Below the pieces are notes generated by a model. The model had not been told where the DNA came from. It saw nothing but the letters and a program-made list of their open reading frames with translations, and ran no database searches. The position numbers and the translations under genes were made by a program. This document shows, piece by piece, positions 63,987 through 64,000 of a stretch of 64,000 nt of DNA. Source of the DNA: Tautonia sociabilis (GTDB lineage: Bacteria; Planctomycetota; Planctomycetia; Isosphaerales; Isosphaeraceae); contig NZ_RYZH01000006.1 in assembly GCF_003977685.1 (NCBI RefSeq), positions 62,001 through 126,000 on the forward strand, read 5' to 3'. Numbering within the stretch: position 1 is the first letter of the stretch; each line of letters opens with the position of its first letter.

Positions 63987-64000
63987 CGAGGGGAATCCTT

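Overview
The window is high-GC bacterial DNA (about 68-70 percent by eye), densely packed with genes on both strands. The gene families point to a planctomycete, probably from the Isosphaeraceae/Gemmatales side. This is inference from gene content, because there is no rRNA or other direct marker. The clues are secreted ThuA, DUF1570 and DUF4380 proteins, several Gfo/Idh/MocA oxidoreductases, a TPR protein fused to two RNA-polymerase alpha-CTD-like domains, a fused SecDF, a PheT without its tRNA-binding domain, and a very acidic repeat protein.

Layout. 1-1065: end of a TPR protein. 1079-6493 (minus): the translation operon infC-rpmI-rplT-pheS-orf79-pheT, with a good promoter, a leader hairpin and an ATC start for infC. 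6682-13397 (minus): purN, ileS, purine nucleoside phosphorylase, a small TPR protein, an Asp/Glu-repeat protein and an oxidoreductase. 13626-13743 (plus): one canonical tRNA-His with its own promoter. 14038-15135 (minus): a GH62 arabinofuranosidase gene broken by an in-frame TAA. 15240-18225 (minus): a tRNA array of about 28 full-length tRNA-like genes plus three remnants, the most striking feature here. 18574-23766: an HtrA protease, an MFS transporter, malate dehydrogenase and an Rpn-type nuclease. 23770-26295 (minus): a cobalt/nickel ECF transporter behind a NikR-like dyad. 26633-30466: a membrane-anchored unknown, a LigD-type phosphoesterase domain, a ferritin-like protein, an unknown and glutamine synthetase with a palindrome inside its promoter. 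30592-32271 (minus): a secreted double YHS-like protein, lspA and a DksA/TraR protein. 32567-39724: epimerase, PfpI protein, BlaR1/BlaI pair, uracil-DNA glycosylase, citramalate synthase and Nudix hydrolase. 39725-40531: intergenic DNA with a 34-bp tandem repeat. 40532-47006: two oxidoreductases and a glycosyltransferase (sugar or surface-glycan metabolism), then two secreted unknowns. 47095-53633: the TPR/alpha-CTD fusion, tgt, yajC and secDF. 53785-58000 (minus): pyc and birA, overlapping. 58532-63986: a ThuA protein, a secreted unknown, an NtrC-type regulator and a second HtrA protease.

How the genes fit together. Translation dominates the left third: initiation factor 3, two ribosomal proteins, PheRS, IleRS and a large tRNA set whose anticodons start almost only with C or G. 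That suits a genome whose codons end mostly in G or C. The yajC-secDF pair and lspA serve protein export. Pyruvate carboxylase and its biotin ligase are co-transcribed. The two HtrA proteases, the BlaR1/BlaI pair and the NtrC regulator suggest envelope-stress or signal-response functions, but the sequence does not give their signals.
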